Shown: positions 8,673 to 17,033 of the stretch, one piece after another
Numbering within the stretch: position 1 is the stretch's first letter
Layout: each line of letters starts with the position of its first letter
Origin: Bacteroidota bacterium
Lineage (GTDB): Bacteria > Bacteroidota > Bacteroidia > Bacteroidales > Prolixibacteraceae
Assembly (NCBI GenBank): GCA_030698405.1
Contig: JAUYMU010000056.1
Location: 1 to 64,000, forward strand
DNA: 64,000 nt
Direction of reading: 5' to 3'
Program-made: the position numbers and the translations under genes
Notes under the pieces: model-generated
Told to the model about the DNA's origin: nothing
Databases searched by the model: none
What the model saw: only the letters and a program-made list of their open reading frames with translations

Positions 8673-9775
8673 ATAAAGCAATTAGCACAAATTTCGGAAT
8701 CACTAGCCAAAATATCCACCAATTTATTGGATCTATTTTTACCAATCAGCTTTTTTTGAAGGGTTGCAATGTAATCCAGTTTTATCTGAGCCATACGCTC
8801 AGGATGAATAATCTGTTCGAGAGTTTCGTTATCCATCCAACTGTAACCTTCTTTTTCGTATTCCTGTGCTTTAAGAAAAAGATCATGGTGTCGTTCGTAC
8901 AACCAAATCCATTCTATTTTACGCTGGTAGAAGCAGAAATAACAACCCGAACGACTGCGGTTGTATACGCCCTTTTGTCCATTCACTTCAAATTCAATTT
9001 CATCATAATATCCGGGTACCTTGACACCGTTTGTTTTAAACAACTGCAATACCTTATTCAAATCAATACTATCTTCATTATCGAGCAAAGAGAATTCATC
9101 CAAGTATGAAACGGGGAAATCTTCATCTTTTAGAAAGTCAAAAACAACATAATTGAAAGTAGATATGCTCAATTGAAGCAAGTCTTTTAACTTTTGTGAA
9201 AACATGTATTTAGGTGATTGGGGTTCCAAAACGATTTCTACGAACCGATCCATCATTTCAACAGCTCCATGTAACTGATATAGTTTAGTGACCTTCTCCC
9301 GATTAGTATTGTGTAGCACTTTGTGCAAAACTTCAATACTCCAAATATGTTTCCGAAAAGGGAAAATAGATTGAATATTGGCTTTGGTTGAAACATACCC
9401 CTCGCGATCTTCATCATCACGAATACCGACATACGAAATGGCCAAATCGTCACCGATCCATTTTTCAAAGGGTTCAAGCTTCAGTTTTAAAGTACACCAC
9501 CGAGCCATTGAGGAAGGTAGAAAACCATTATAGATATCAAGATAATGATCAAAAGGATTTTTGTGACTGTGGTTTGCTTCAAGATTGAGAATTTTTTTCC
9601 CCAGAAATGATTCTAATTCCTGTATCAACTCATAGGTCTCGTCCAATTCTTTTCCTGTATCCGTAAAATAATATTCCATTTCAATTTCCGGATGCCGTAT
9701 TTTCATATACATTGCCAGAGCAGCACTGTCCTTGCCTCCAGAAATCCCTAATACGTGTCGTACTTTTCTACTCAT
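8669..9775 (-). CDS. PAPS-reductase/PP-loop family protein (DndC-like)
   Basis: 368 residues. The PP-loop SGGKDS (residues 12-17) marks an N-type ATP pyrophosphatase that adenylates its substrate. The insertion YYFTDTGKELDETYELI (35-51) and Cys94 in ARWCTLKLK are usual for PAPS-reductase-like proteins. SGCYFCFYQRK has Cys278/Cys281, and the C-terminus ends in a further CxxC (363/366); with Cys94 these could hold an Fe-S cluster, as in DndC. DndC inserts sulfur into DNA backbones, but no DndA, DndB, DndD or DndE is seen, so phosphorothioation is only one option. It is preceded, with an 8-base overlap, by a truncated gene (9768-9983), and converges on the methyltransferase-HIT gene. Confidence 0.82.
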   Translation of the reverse strand: MSRKVRHVLGISGGKDSAALAMYMKIRHPEIEMEYYFTDTGKELDETYELIQELESFLGKKILNLEANHSHKNPFDHYLDIYNGFLPSSMARWCTLKLKLEPFEKWIGDDLAISYVGIRDDEDREGYVSTKANIQSIFPFRKHIWSIEVLHKVLHNTNREKVTKLYQLHGAVEMMDRFVEIVLEPQSPKYMFSQKLKDLLQLSISTFNYVVFDFLKDEDFPVSYLDEFSLLDNEDSIDLNKVLQLFKTNGVKVPGYYDEIEFEVNGQKGVYNRSRSGCYFCFYQRKIEWIWLYERHHDLFLKAQEYEKEGYSWMDNETLEQIIHPERMAQIKLDYIATLQKKLIGKNRSNKLVDILASDSEICANCFI

Positions 9776-9983
9776 TTTCGATCTCCTCCTGAAGCAATTT
9801 AATTAATAAAGCAATGTTCGCATGTCGGTCGTTTTTATATAATAAATCCTGAATTGTTAGCTTTTTCTGGTCAATTTGCCTAACTTTTTCTTTTGGCAAC
9901 CGAATCAGGTTACGTTGGACTCCTTTAACAAATGAAGTTATTTCAAGTTTTAATATTTCTTCCTTGGCTTCGTAAACATAAAT
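9768..9983 (-). pseudogene. 5'-truncated gene upstream of the PP-loop protein
   Basis: An open frame of about 71 codons ends in stop TAG at 9768 and overlaps the PP-loop start by 8 bases, the spacing of a real operon partner. Its translation (ending LLIKLLQEEIENE, with an FVKGVQRNLIRLPKEKV segment) reads like a genuine charged helical C-terminus, yet an in-frame TAG at 9986-9984 and the lack of any start codon show that the 5' part is gone. I do not recognise the family. It is the missing fourth component of the cassette. Confidence 0.65.
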
Positions 9984-10532
9984 CTATATTCAACTAAAAG
10001 GGTTACAAGCAAGACCATAGATGTATTTTCAAAATTTGTACTAATTGGCAATGACATTGATGGTTTCGTTGATGTAGGACTTCGAGAATTTGAAAATTTT
10101 GAAGATCTTAAGTCCCGGCTTCCAAATATAATTAAAAATCTAAATTATGCCGGAGAATGGGATTTAAAGCTTTATCAAATACCAGATCAACTAAAGGTTA
10201 AACGTCTATACGGATATTACCGAATTCCTGAAAAAGGTAAATTGATTTTAGAACTATCCTATATGAATGTTGATAAAAATATTGAAGTTTTCATTACCGA
10301 TGGGATGATGCATATAAATACCTACTCATCATTAAATTTTGATGAAAAGGATGAAGAAACCGGAATTATAAAAACCGGGTCAGTTATAGAGGAATTCATA
10401 ACAGTGCTCCTATATCATAAAAGTAAAAAAAAGAGCTTTGTGAATGAAAACATGGAGATCGAAAATGATCATTATTTCAGATATAAAAATAGTTCTGGTT
10501 TAAAAGAGTTGGCAAACTTCTCCTATGATTAG
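9954..10532 (+). pseudogene. 5'-truncated hypothetical ORF fragment
   Basis: The plus-strand frame is open from 9954 to a TAG at 10532 (about 190 codons) with no ATG at the beginning; the first usable start is TTG 10242, mid-domain. Coding-like text runs from about 9985 (DVFSKFVLIGNDIDGFVDVG... KRLYGYYRIPEKGK ... ITDGMMHINTYSS), directly at the point where the opposing truncated gene ends. The protein is acidic and soluble and looks like an immunity-type or hypothetical protein; I cannot assign a family. Two truncated genes meeting head to head mark a rearrangement junction at about 9984. Confidence 0.55.
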
Positions 10533-10744
10533 CCCTTTCTCCAACCCTTCACCGTGCCTTCGACCGCGGTTTGGTTTCGGTTTCCGACGATTACCGGGTG
10601 CTGGTTCATCCACGATTGACTGATCATTTTCCGGAGGTTGGTATCCGGCAATTCAATGGTCATGAACTCCATCTTCCGCAGGATTCGCGATTTTATCCTT
10701 CGGCGGAAAAGTTTGCACAGCATCGGAGACGGTTTGCCGTATAA
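10532..10744 (+). pseudogene. C-terminal remnant of an HNH_2-type endonuclease
   Basis: From 10532 a frame without a start codon reads ALSPTLHRAFDRGLVSVSDD, then YRVLVHPRL, FNGHELHLPQDSRFYPS and ends in RRRFAV at TAA 10742-10744. The NIHRAFDRGL-like asparagine/histidine loop and the following strand are the C-terminal end of HNH_2 endonucleases. The remnant begins exactly at the stop codon of the previous fragment, a second junction. GC content is higher than in the fragment before it, which agrees with a different origin. Confidence 0.75.
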
Positions 10745-10949
10745 AATGTCTGAACCGCAGACTAAGCTGATTAATTGATTAAAAATGATTGTATTGGTTG
10801 AAATAAAATCAGGAATTTATAAGTCGGTGGTCAACGGTTAGAAATCTGCGGAATCACATCAATCAATTAAAATCAGCGGTTCTGACATTTTCCTCAATCA
10901 GCGGTTCTGACTTTTTTTTCATTCAACAATAACCCAAAAATTAAACTCA
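10745..10949. repeat. Spacer with repeated CAGCGGTTCTGAC units
   Basis: AATCAGCGGTTCTGAC occurs twice (10871-10886 and 10896-10911), and a related inverted unit (TCTGAACCGCAGA) lies at about 10749-10761. Such repeats with GATT/AATC flanks often accompany GxxExxY genes in this phylum. No gene is seen. Confidence 0.5.
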
Positions 10950-11384
10950 ATGGAATCAAATCAATCACAAAAATCAGTTGAAAAAGGGGCACAAAAGGAT
11001 TACAAATATTCCGAATTAACCGGAAAAATAATTGGTTGCGCTATGGAAGTTCTTAGAATTCCTGGAAATGGATTTCAGGAAGTAATATACCATAGGGCTT
11101 TGGGAAAGGAAATGAGCCTGCAAAACCTTTCGTTTATCAGGGAAAAGGAAATGCCCATTTTTTATAAAGGAGAACAATTGGGAACAAGAAGAGTGGATTT
11201 TCTGGTGGAAGAAACAATTTCGGTAGAAATAAAAGCCACCGTCAAACTTGAAGATGTACACCTGACACAGGCAATCAATTTATTCAAAACAAAAAAGCAA
11301 GGCTTTCAACCTTGCTTTTTTGTTTTTTCTGATGATGATCAATATTCATCTTCATTAAAAAAGAAATCATCTTTGCTCGGATAA
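10950..11384 (+). CDS. GxxExxY family protein with altered 3' end
   Basis: 144 residues. It has the family signature GNGFQEVIYHRAL (about residues 39-51), the YKGEQLG and RVDFLVE strands, and VEIKATVKLEDVHLTQAINLFK, the PD-(D/E)XK-like core with the ExK. The expected end (a GLLINFG-type strand) is missing: after about residue 115 the frame runs straight through a terminator hairpin (11291-11321), giving QGFQPCFFVFSDDD as non-native tail, and then into the antisense of the DUF2795 gene. The catalytic-like core is complete but the fold may be destabilised. Function of the family is unknown; nuclease-like ancestry is inferred. Confidence 0.75.
   Translation: MESNQSQKSVEKGAQKDYKYSELTGKIIGCAMEVLRIPGNGFQEVIYHRALGKEMSLQNLSFIREKEMPIFYKGEQLGTRRVDFLVEETISVEIKATVKLEDVHLTQAINLFKTKKQGFQPCFFVFSDDDQYSSSLKKKSSLLG
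11291..11321. terminator. Bidirectional terminator hairpin
   Basis: AAAAAAGCAAGG / CCTTGCTTTTTT form a 12-base-pair stem with a 7-base loop, followed by further T. It serves the convergent DUF2795 gene and has become part of the GxxExxY reading frame. Confidence 0.85.
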
Positions 11385-11560
11385 TCGGGCCAGATATCTT
11401 CTATACTTTCATAAATCTCCCCTTCGTCTTCAATCTCCTGAAGATTTTCAATTACTTCAAGTGGGGCACCGCTACGGATTGCAAAATCGATCAACTCATC
11501 TTTGCTCGCTGGCCAAGGTGCATCCTCTAATTTCGAGGCTAATTCAAGTGTCCAGTACAT
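11339..11560 (-). CDS. DUF2795 small acidic protein
   Basis: 73 residues beginning MYWTLELASKLEDAPWPASKDELIDFAIRSGAPLEVIENL, the DUF2795 pattern highly conserved in Bacteroidota, with a very acidic tail (IEDIWPDYPSKDDFFFNEDEY). Soluble, with no known activity. A terminator lies directly downstream at 11291-11321. It sits at the border between the accessory island and housekeeping genes and is probably the first ancestral gene right of the island. Confidence 0.88.
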   Translation of the reverse strand: MYWTLELASKLEDAPWPASKDELIDFAIRSGAPLEVIENLQEIEDEGEIYESIEDIWPDYPSKDDFFFNEDEY

Positions 11561-11648
11561 ATTTTTTGAAATTTTGTGGTTGCTAACTCGTTTTTTTTAA
11601 CTCTTGCGAATATAATAAAAAAACGTATTCTCTATACATTTTAATTAT

Positions 11649-12206
11649 TTATTCATTTATATCCGGAGACCACAGTATTTCCGGTGCTTTCAGGTCCATC
11701 GATACCTTTCTGGACAGTACAAACAGGTAGTCAGACAATCGGTTCATGTAGATGATGAGGTCAGTTTCAACCTCCGCTTTGTCTGATAATTCAACAATCA
11801 GCCGTTCTGCTCTCCGGCAAACTGTTCGTGCCACATGACAAAACGAAGTTGCCTGGCAGCCACCCGGCAAAATGAAGTTCCGGAGTTCGGGCAACAGTTC
11901 ATTCATGTCGTCCATTTCCTGTTCAAGCATCAGAATGTCGGTTTTGCCAACCGGCATTTGCTTTTTTATTAAGGTAATGGAATTGTCGGTGGCCAAATGA
12001 GCGCCAATTACAAATAGTTTATTCTGAATTTTTTCAAGAACCTGATCGGCATGTTTGTCAGATTGAAGCGACCGTACCACCCCGATGTAGGAGTTTAATT
12101 CATCCACCGTTCCATAAGCTTCGAGCCGGATATCGTACTTTTTAACTCGGGAACCTCCAATCAAACCAGTTGTTCCGTCGTCGCCTGTGCGGGTATATAT
12201 TTTCAT
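11649..12206 (-). CDS. Cob(I)yrinic acid a,c-diamide adenosyltransferase (PduO type)
   Basis: Transfers the adenosyl group of ATP to cob(I)alamin to make adenosylcobalamin. 185 residues; the N-terminus MKIYTRTGDDGTTGLIGG is the ATP-binding signature of PduO-type enzymes, and the trimer/active-site helix has RTVCRRAERLIVEL (about residues 128-141) and NRLSDYLFVLSR (155-166). Length is typical. It is 2 bases downstream of the ABC ATPase gene, so co-transcribed, though no functional link is obvious. Coenzyme B12 use, for example by methylmalonyl-CoA mutase in propionate formation, would be served by it. Confidence 0.93.
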   Translation of the reverse strand: MKIYTRTGDDGTTGLIGGSRVKKYDIRLEAYGTVDELNSYIGVVRSLQSDKHADQVLEKIQNKLFVIGAHLATDNSITLIKKQMPVGKTDILMLEQEMDDMNELLPELRNFILPGGCQATSFCHVARTVCRRAERLIVELSDKAEVETDLIIYMNRLSDYLFVLSRKVSMDLKAPEILWSPDINE

Positions 12207-12208
12207 GA

Positions 12209-12907
12209 TTAATAAACCGGATTTTCATTTACAACATCTGATTCAATTTCACCGTCTTTCAGGCGAATGATGCGATGTGCGTGAAGTGCAATACTTTCCT
12301 CATGGGTAACCACAATCAGCGTGTTGCCTTTGCGGTGAATTTCGGCAAACAATTGCATTATTTCTTCTGAAATTTTCGAGTCAAGGTTTCCGGTTGGCTC
12401 ATCGGCCAGCAAAATGGATGGATTATTGACAAGCGCCCGTGCAACTGCCACACGCTGCCGCTGTCCGCCTGAGAGTTCATTTGGTTTGTGTTCAACACGG
12501 TCAGAAAGACCTACTTCAGCCAAGATCTTTTCAGCTTTCATGATGCGTTCCTGCTTTTTTATTCCGGCGTAAACCAAAGGAAGCATCACATTTTCGAGGG
12601 CGGTATTTCGTGGCAAAAGGTTAAACGTCTGAAACACGAAACCGATTTCCTTGTTCCGGATTTCGGCCAGTTCGTCGTCAGACAGGTGACTTACATCTGA
12701 TTTGCTTAATATATAAGTTCCGCTGGTTGGGGTGTCCAAGCATCCAATCACATTCATCAGGGTCGATTTTCCTGAACCGGATGCACCCATGATCGCAACA
12801 TATTCGCCTTTGTTTATGGTAAGTGAAACGGAGCGCAATGCCCTGACTATCTGTGTGCCTACTTTGTAGTTTTTTACAATTTTCTCAAGCTTTATTACTG
12901 TTTCCAT
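12209..12907 (-). CDS. ABC transporter ATP-binding protein (MacB/LolD family)
   Basis: 232 residues. Walker A GASGSGKS (about 41-48), Q-loop [19 protein letters not shown], signature [15 protein letters not shown] (about 143-157), Walker [13 protein letters not shown] and H-loop VVTHEE are all present. The pattern is that of the MacB/LolD/FtsE group, which energises mechanotransmission-type exporters or lipoprotein release. No permease gene is adjacent, so the partner is encoded elsewhere. It is followed 2 bases later by the adenosyltransferase gene and is divergent from recG, sharing an 80-base promoter region. Confidence 0.92.
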   Translation of the reverse strand: METVIKLEKIVKNYKVGTQIVRALRSVSLTINKGEYVAIMGASGSGKSTLMNVIGCLDTPTSGTYILSKSDVSHLSDDELAEIRNKEIGFVFQTFNLLPRNTALENVMLPLVYAGIKKQERIMKAEKILAEVGLSDRVEHKPNELSGGQRQRVAVARALVNNPSILLADEPTGNLDSKISEEIMQLFAEIHRKGNTLIVVTHEESIALHAHRIIRLKDGEIESDVVNENPVY

Positions 12908-12952
12908 TGTGTGTGGTTTTGTTTCGCATCAATTAGTTGACTGAACCTCCGG

Positions 12953-12982
12953 TTTGTTACAAATATATAATCTTTATCTTTG
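12953..12982 (+). promoter_or_regulatory. recG promoter (TTTG N18 TATCTTTG)
   Basis: TTTG at 12953-12956 and TATCTTTG at 12975-12982 match the Bacteroidota -33/-7 pair with an 18-base spacer (19 is usual). The -7 element ends only 4 bases before the ATG at 12987, so the transcript would begin at or very near the start codon. Confidence 0.7.
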
Positions 12983-12986
12983 CCGG

Positions 12987-15086
12987 ATGTCAGATTATCT
13001 GGATCAGGATATTAAATTCTTACCCGGTGTTGGTCCTCAGCGGGCCGAACTGCTTAAAAAGGAATTGGAGATTTTCACCTTCAACGACCTCCTGTATTAT
13101 TTTCCCTACAAATACATCGACCGGACGAAATTTTACAAGGTTTCGGAGGTAACAAACAACATGCCGTATATTCAACTGAAGGGGGTGATCATCCGCTTCG
13201 AAACTACCGGAGAAGGAGTGCGCCAGCGGCTGATAGCACATTTTCGCGACGATTCGGGTGTAATGGAATTGTTGTGGTTTCAGGGAGTAAAATGGGTGAA
13301 AGAAAATATACGGCCCAATGTTCCCTACATCCTCTTCGGAAAACCCTCCATTTTCAACGGAAAAATAAACATGGTTCATCCGGAACTGGAACCGGTCGAA
13401 AATAAGCCAATCTCCACAGGCATATTTCAGGCTTTTTACAATACTACGGAGAACATGAAAAAGAAATTTATGACGAGCAAAGCTTTGAATAAATTTCAAT
13501 TTAGCCTGTCCGCACAAATCGAAGGCAAAATCTTCGAAACACTTTCGCAATCCTTGATTTCGCGTTTGAAATTAATGTCGCTGCCAGTCGCGCTCCGGCA
13601 GGTTCATTTTCCTGAAAATCCAAACCTCCTGAAATCCGCCCTGTTCAGGTTGAAATTCGAAGAACTTTTTTTTATTCAGTTAAAAATTTTAAGCCTGAAA
13701 CACAAGCGGGAAGATGCTTTCAAGGGTTTCGTTTTTTCGAAGGTTGGTTATAATCTGAATACGTTTTTTAGCAGCTATCTTCCGTTTGAATTGACGAATG
13801 CTCAGAAAAAAGTAATCAAGGAAATCAGGAAAGACATGGGTTCCGGGAAACAAATGAACCGCTTGCTGCAAGGCGATGTGGGCAGCGGAAAAACACTGGT
13901 CGCGCTGATGACCGCCCTGATTGCTTTCGACAACGGATACCAGGTTTGCCTGATGGCGCCAACGGAAATACTGGCCATTCAGCATTATAATTCGATCAGA
14001 AAAATGACCGACGGACTGGGAATCTCGATTGCATTGCTTACCGGATCGACCAAAAAGGCCAAACGAATAATCATTCACGAACAGTTGGAAAATGGCAGTC
14101 TGCAATTGCTTGTAGGAACACACGCGCTGATCGAAGACAAGGTAATTCTGCAAAAACTCGGGTTGGTAATTATTGACGAGCAGCACCGTTTTGGCGTTGC
14201 CCAGCGTGCCAAACTCTGGAAAAAGAATGAATTTACCCCGCCTCACATATTGGTAATGACTGCTACGCCCATCCCGCGAACCCTTGCCATGACTGTTTAC
14301 GGCGATCTGGACGTTTCGGTGATTGACGAGTTGCCACCGGGCCGAAAACCGATTCAAACAATGCATTATTTCGAGAACCGGCGCAAGCAAGTCTATGATT
14401 TTATGCGCGATCAGGTGGAAGTTGGCCGTCAGGTTTATGTGGTTTATCCACTGATCAAGGAGTCGGAAAAGCTCGACCTGAAGAATGTTGAGAATGGGTA
14501 TGATTTGTTGAAACAGGTATTTCCAAGGTATTCAATCAGTATGGTGCACGGCAAGCTAAAACCTGCTGAAAAAGAAGCAGAAATGAACCTTTTTAAGGAG
14601 GGAAAAACACAAATAATGGTGGCGACAACGGTTATTGAAGTTGGGGTGGACGTTCCGAATGCTTCGGTAATGATCATCGAAAGTGCCGAGCGTTTTGGCC
14701 TTTCGCAGCTTCATCAGTTGCGCGGAAGGGTTGGACGTGGGGCAGAGCAGTCGTTCTGTTTGCTGATGTCGTCCTATAAAATCAGCAACGAAAGCCGCAA
14801 ACGGCTCGAAACAATGGTGCGCACCAACGACGGGTTCGAGATTGCCGAAGTTGACCTGAAACTGCGTGGCCCCGGCGATATGGAAGGAACCCAGCAAAGC
14901 GGCATCGGTTTTACCCTGAAAATAGCCAACCTCGGACGCGATGGCGAAATACTGCAACATGCCAGAAATCAGGCGACCGATATTCTGGACGATGATCCGA
15001 AACTCCAAAAGCCTGAAAACCTTGTATTGGTTAATCAGTTGCTCAAAATGAAAAATACAGAGTTTAACTGGAGCTCGATAAGCTGA
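12987..15086 (+). CDS. recG: ATP-dependent DNA helicase RecG
   Basis: Branch-migration helicase that reverses stalled forks and processes Holliday junctions. 699 residues from MSDYLDQDIKFLPGVGP. An N-terminal wedge/OB-fold domain (to about residue 250) is followed by helicase domain 1 with Walker A GDVGSGKT (about 303-310), DEQHRFG (DExH box) and TATPIPRTLAMT, then domain 2 with VATTVIEVGVDVPNA and QLHQLRGRVGR, and the C-terminal TRG region (RLRGPGDMEGTQQSG-like). An upstream in-frame ATG at 12954 lies within the promoter, so 12987 is the start. Confidence 0.96.
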   Translation: MSDYLDQDIKFLPGVGPQRAELLKKELEIFTFNDLLYYFPYKYIDRTKFYKVSEVTNNMPYIQLKGVIIRFETTGEGVRQRLIAHFRDDSGVMELLWFQGVKWVKENIRPNVPYILFGKPSIFNGKINMVHPELEPVENKPISTGIFQAFYNTTENMKKKFMTSKALNKFQFSLSAQIEGKIFETLSQSLISRLKLMSLPVALRQVHFPENPNLLKSALFRLKFEELFFIQLKILSLKHKREDAFKGFVFSKVGYNLNTFFSSYLPFELTNAQKKVIKEIRKDMGSGKQMNRLLQGDVGSGKTLVALMTALIAFDNGYQVCLMAPTEILAIQHYNSIRKMTDGLGISIALLTGSTKKAKRIIIHEQLENGSLQLLVGTHALIEDKVILQKLGLVIIDEQHRFGVAQRAKLWKKNEFTPPHILVMTATPIPRTLAMTVYGDLDVSVIDELPPGRKPIQTMHYFENRRKQVYDFMRDQVEVGRQVYVVYPLIKESEKLDLKNVENGYDLLKQVFPRYSISMVHGKLKPAEKEAEMNLFKEGKTQIMVATTVIEVGVDVPNASVMIIESAERFGLSQLHQLRGRVGRGAEQSFCLLMSSYKISNESRKRLETMVRTNDGFEIAEVDLKLRGPGDMEGTQQSGIGFTLKIANLGRDGEILQHARNQATDILDDDPKLQKPENLVLVNQLLKMKNTEFNWSSIS

Positions 15087-15316
15087 GGGGAAGAGAGTGG
15101 TCAGTCTCAGTTTTCAGTCTCAGTCTCAGCGCCGCACTGAGCTTGTAGAAGTGTCACAATTTCCGTTCTCAGATTCAGTATTCGTGGACGGTTTGTAATA
15201 AATTGGTTTCGTGGTAGATATCAGTGATAATCGAAAACTCGTCAAAAAAATGACATTCTTCAGGAAGTGCATAAAATGATTGACCTATATTACGCACTTC
15301 AAAAAAAAACAAAAAC
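15087..15316. other. recG-peptidase spacer
   Basis: No gene is seen. TCAGTCTCAG-type short direct repeats lie at 15110-15130. No clear promoter consensus is found before the peptidase gene. Confidence 0.4.
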
Positions 15317-16570
15317 ATGAACAAAATAATCTTGACCACTGGTCTGTTTTCAATGCTGATTTTGGCTGGCTTTGCCCAGAATGTTAGCAAAGGCAAAATT
15401 ATTACAGAAGAAAAAGGCAAGGGATTTTATTACGAGTCGATCCTGAAAGATGTGACTGCCGTTGAGGAAAAACTGACAGAAAAAGCGCCTTTCGTTCGCT
15501 TTGTGATGGATCAGTCGGGCATGGATCTGCCAAACAATCAGGCTTTGTACAAAACGGTTTGGAGCAATTCAACAGAATCGCAGGGAAACGCCGGAACTTG
15601 CTGGAGTTTTTCAACCACTTCGTTTTACGAATCGGAAGTTCAGCGTCAACAAGGCAAAAAAGTTGAAATCTCTGAAATCTATTCAGCGTACTTCGAATAT
15701 GTGGAAAAAGCCCGCAGATTTATTGAAAAAAGGGGCGATTCCGAGTTCTCAGAAGGATCGGAAGGAAATGCATTGGCCCGGATCATGAAGATGTATGGCG
15801 CAGTTCCTGAAAAAGCATACAGCGGATTAATTGACGGACGGAAATACCACAGTCATGCCAAAATGGTGGCAGAAATGACCGCTTTCCTGAATTCACTGAA
15901 AGTATCGAATGCCTGGAATGTTGAGTCCGGCCTGGAAACAATTAAATCGATCATGAACCATTACATTGGTGTGCCGCCTACTCAATTTGTAGTTGAAGGC
16001 AAAACTTATACCCCGCAAACTTATCTGAAAGAATACCTGAAAATTAATCCCGACGATTTTGTGGAAATTCTTTCCTACAAACAAGAACCTTACTGGCAAC
16101 AAGTAGAATACAAAGTTCCCGACAACTGGTGGCACAGCAAAGATTACTACAATGTGCCGCTCGATGATTTTATGGATGCGCTCAAAAAAGCCATAAAAAG
16201 TGGCTATTCGCTTAGCATTGGCGGCGATGTATCCGAAACCGGTTTCAGCCGCGAAACCAACTGCGCACTGGTTCCCGATTACGATATTCCTTCAGCATAC
16301 ATCAACGAAGATGCCCGTCAGTTCCGCTTCTCCAACGAAACGACTACCGATGACCATGGAATGCAGATGATCGGCTATCTTGAAAATTACAAAGGCCTGG
16401 GCAAAGATTGGTTCCTGATCAAGGATTCAAGCTCCGGATCAAGAAACGTTGATGCGAAAAGTCCTAATTTCGGTTATTATTTCTTTCACGAAGATTACAT
16501 CAAACTAAAAATGATGGGTTTTACAGTTCACAAAGATGCTGTTAAAGATCTCCTGAAAAGGTTTAAATAA
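15317..16570 (+). CDS. C1 family (papain/bleomycin hydrolase-like) peptidase, exported
   Basis: 417 residues with a signal peptide (residues 1-20, ending GFAQ). Cysteine-protease motifs: QGNAGTCWSFSTTSFYESE with the catalytic Cys at about residue 95, and DDHGMQMIGYLENY with the catalytic His. At the third triad position papain-like enzymes have NSWG; here the sequence is WFLIKDSSSGS, so Asp replaces Asn. The overall layout resembles PepC/bleomycin hydrolase (C1B) with a large helical insertion. It may be an aminopeptidase acting in the periplasm. No partner genes: flanked by 230 and 463 bases of intergenic DNA. Confidence 0.85.
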   Translation: MNKIILTTGLFSMLILAGFAQNVSKGKIITEEKGKGFYYESILKDVTAVEEKLTEKAPFVRFVMDQSGMDLPNNQALYKTVWSNSTESQGNAGTCWSFSTTSFYESEVQRQQGKKVEISEIYSAYFEYVEKARRFIEKRGDSEFSEGSEGNALARIMKMYGAVPEKAYSGLIDGRKYHSHAKMVAEMTAFLNSLKVSNAWNVESGLETIKSIMNHYIGVPPTQFVVEGKTYTPQTYLKEYLKINPDDFVEILSYKQEPYWQQVEYKVPDNWWHSKDYYNVPLDDFMDALKKAIKSGYSLSIGGDVSETGFSRETNCALVPDYDIPSAYINEDARQFRFSNETTTDDHGMQMIGYLENYKGLGKDWFLIKDSSSGSRNVDAKSPNFGYYFFHEDYIKLKMMGFTVHKDAVKDLLKRFK

Positions 16571-17033
16571 CCACCTTGGAACACAATTTTAAATTTTGAT
16601 CATTTTTTCTGAAATATTGGGAATTGAATTCCCGTTACCGGACACGGAAATTCGAATCAATGCTCATTCAGGTAATTTGCCTTCATATTATCGCTGGGAA
16701 TAGCTTGATTCTGTGAATTTGATATTCAGACCTGTTGTTTTGCTACAAATCCTCAGATTCAGTGTATTACTTTGTGTTTTTCCAATTTCTGACAGATAGG
16801 TTCGATAATTTCAGGAAAAATACGAATCATGAAATTTGAAAAAACAATGATATTTGTCATGTAGGATAACAACAACTTGTTTGTCAGTGAGATAAAAAAT
16901 GAAATATTTTGTCGTTATTTAGAATGAATATAAATAGAGGGGCGCATTTTAAAAAGGAAATCTCCCGTTCCCGAAGTTATATAAACATCTTTAGATTTGC
17001 ATGTTTTTTTAAGAACCCCTGATATTAAAACAG
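16571..17033 (+). promoter_or_regulatory. Upstream region of the rnf operon
   Basis: 463 bases without a gene. TAGATTTG at 16992-16999 fits the -7 consensus TAnnTTTG and would start transcription about 30 bases before rseC; the -33 position (about 16969) is a poor match. I see no riboswitch-like fold. Confidence 0.5.

Noticed and set aside
8669-9775. Calling the PP-loop protein DndC of a phosphorothioation system
   Set aside because: The PP-loop and cysteines fit, but no DndA, DndB, DndD, DndE or Ssp partners are present; a generic DndC-like name is safer.
12954-12986. Upstream ATG extending RecG by 11 residues
   Set aside because: It lies between the -33 and -7 promoter elements, and the extra residues do not match RecG proteins.
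13689-14390. Long reverse-strand open frame inside recG
   Set aside because: It is the shadow of a conserved gene and has no recognisable domain.
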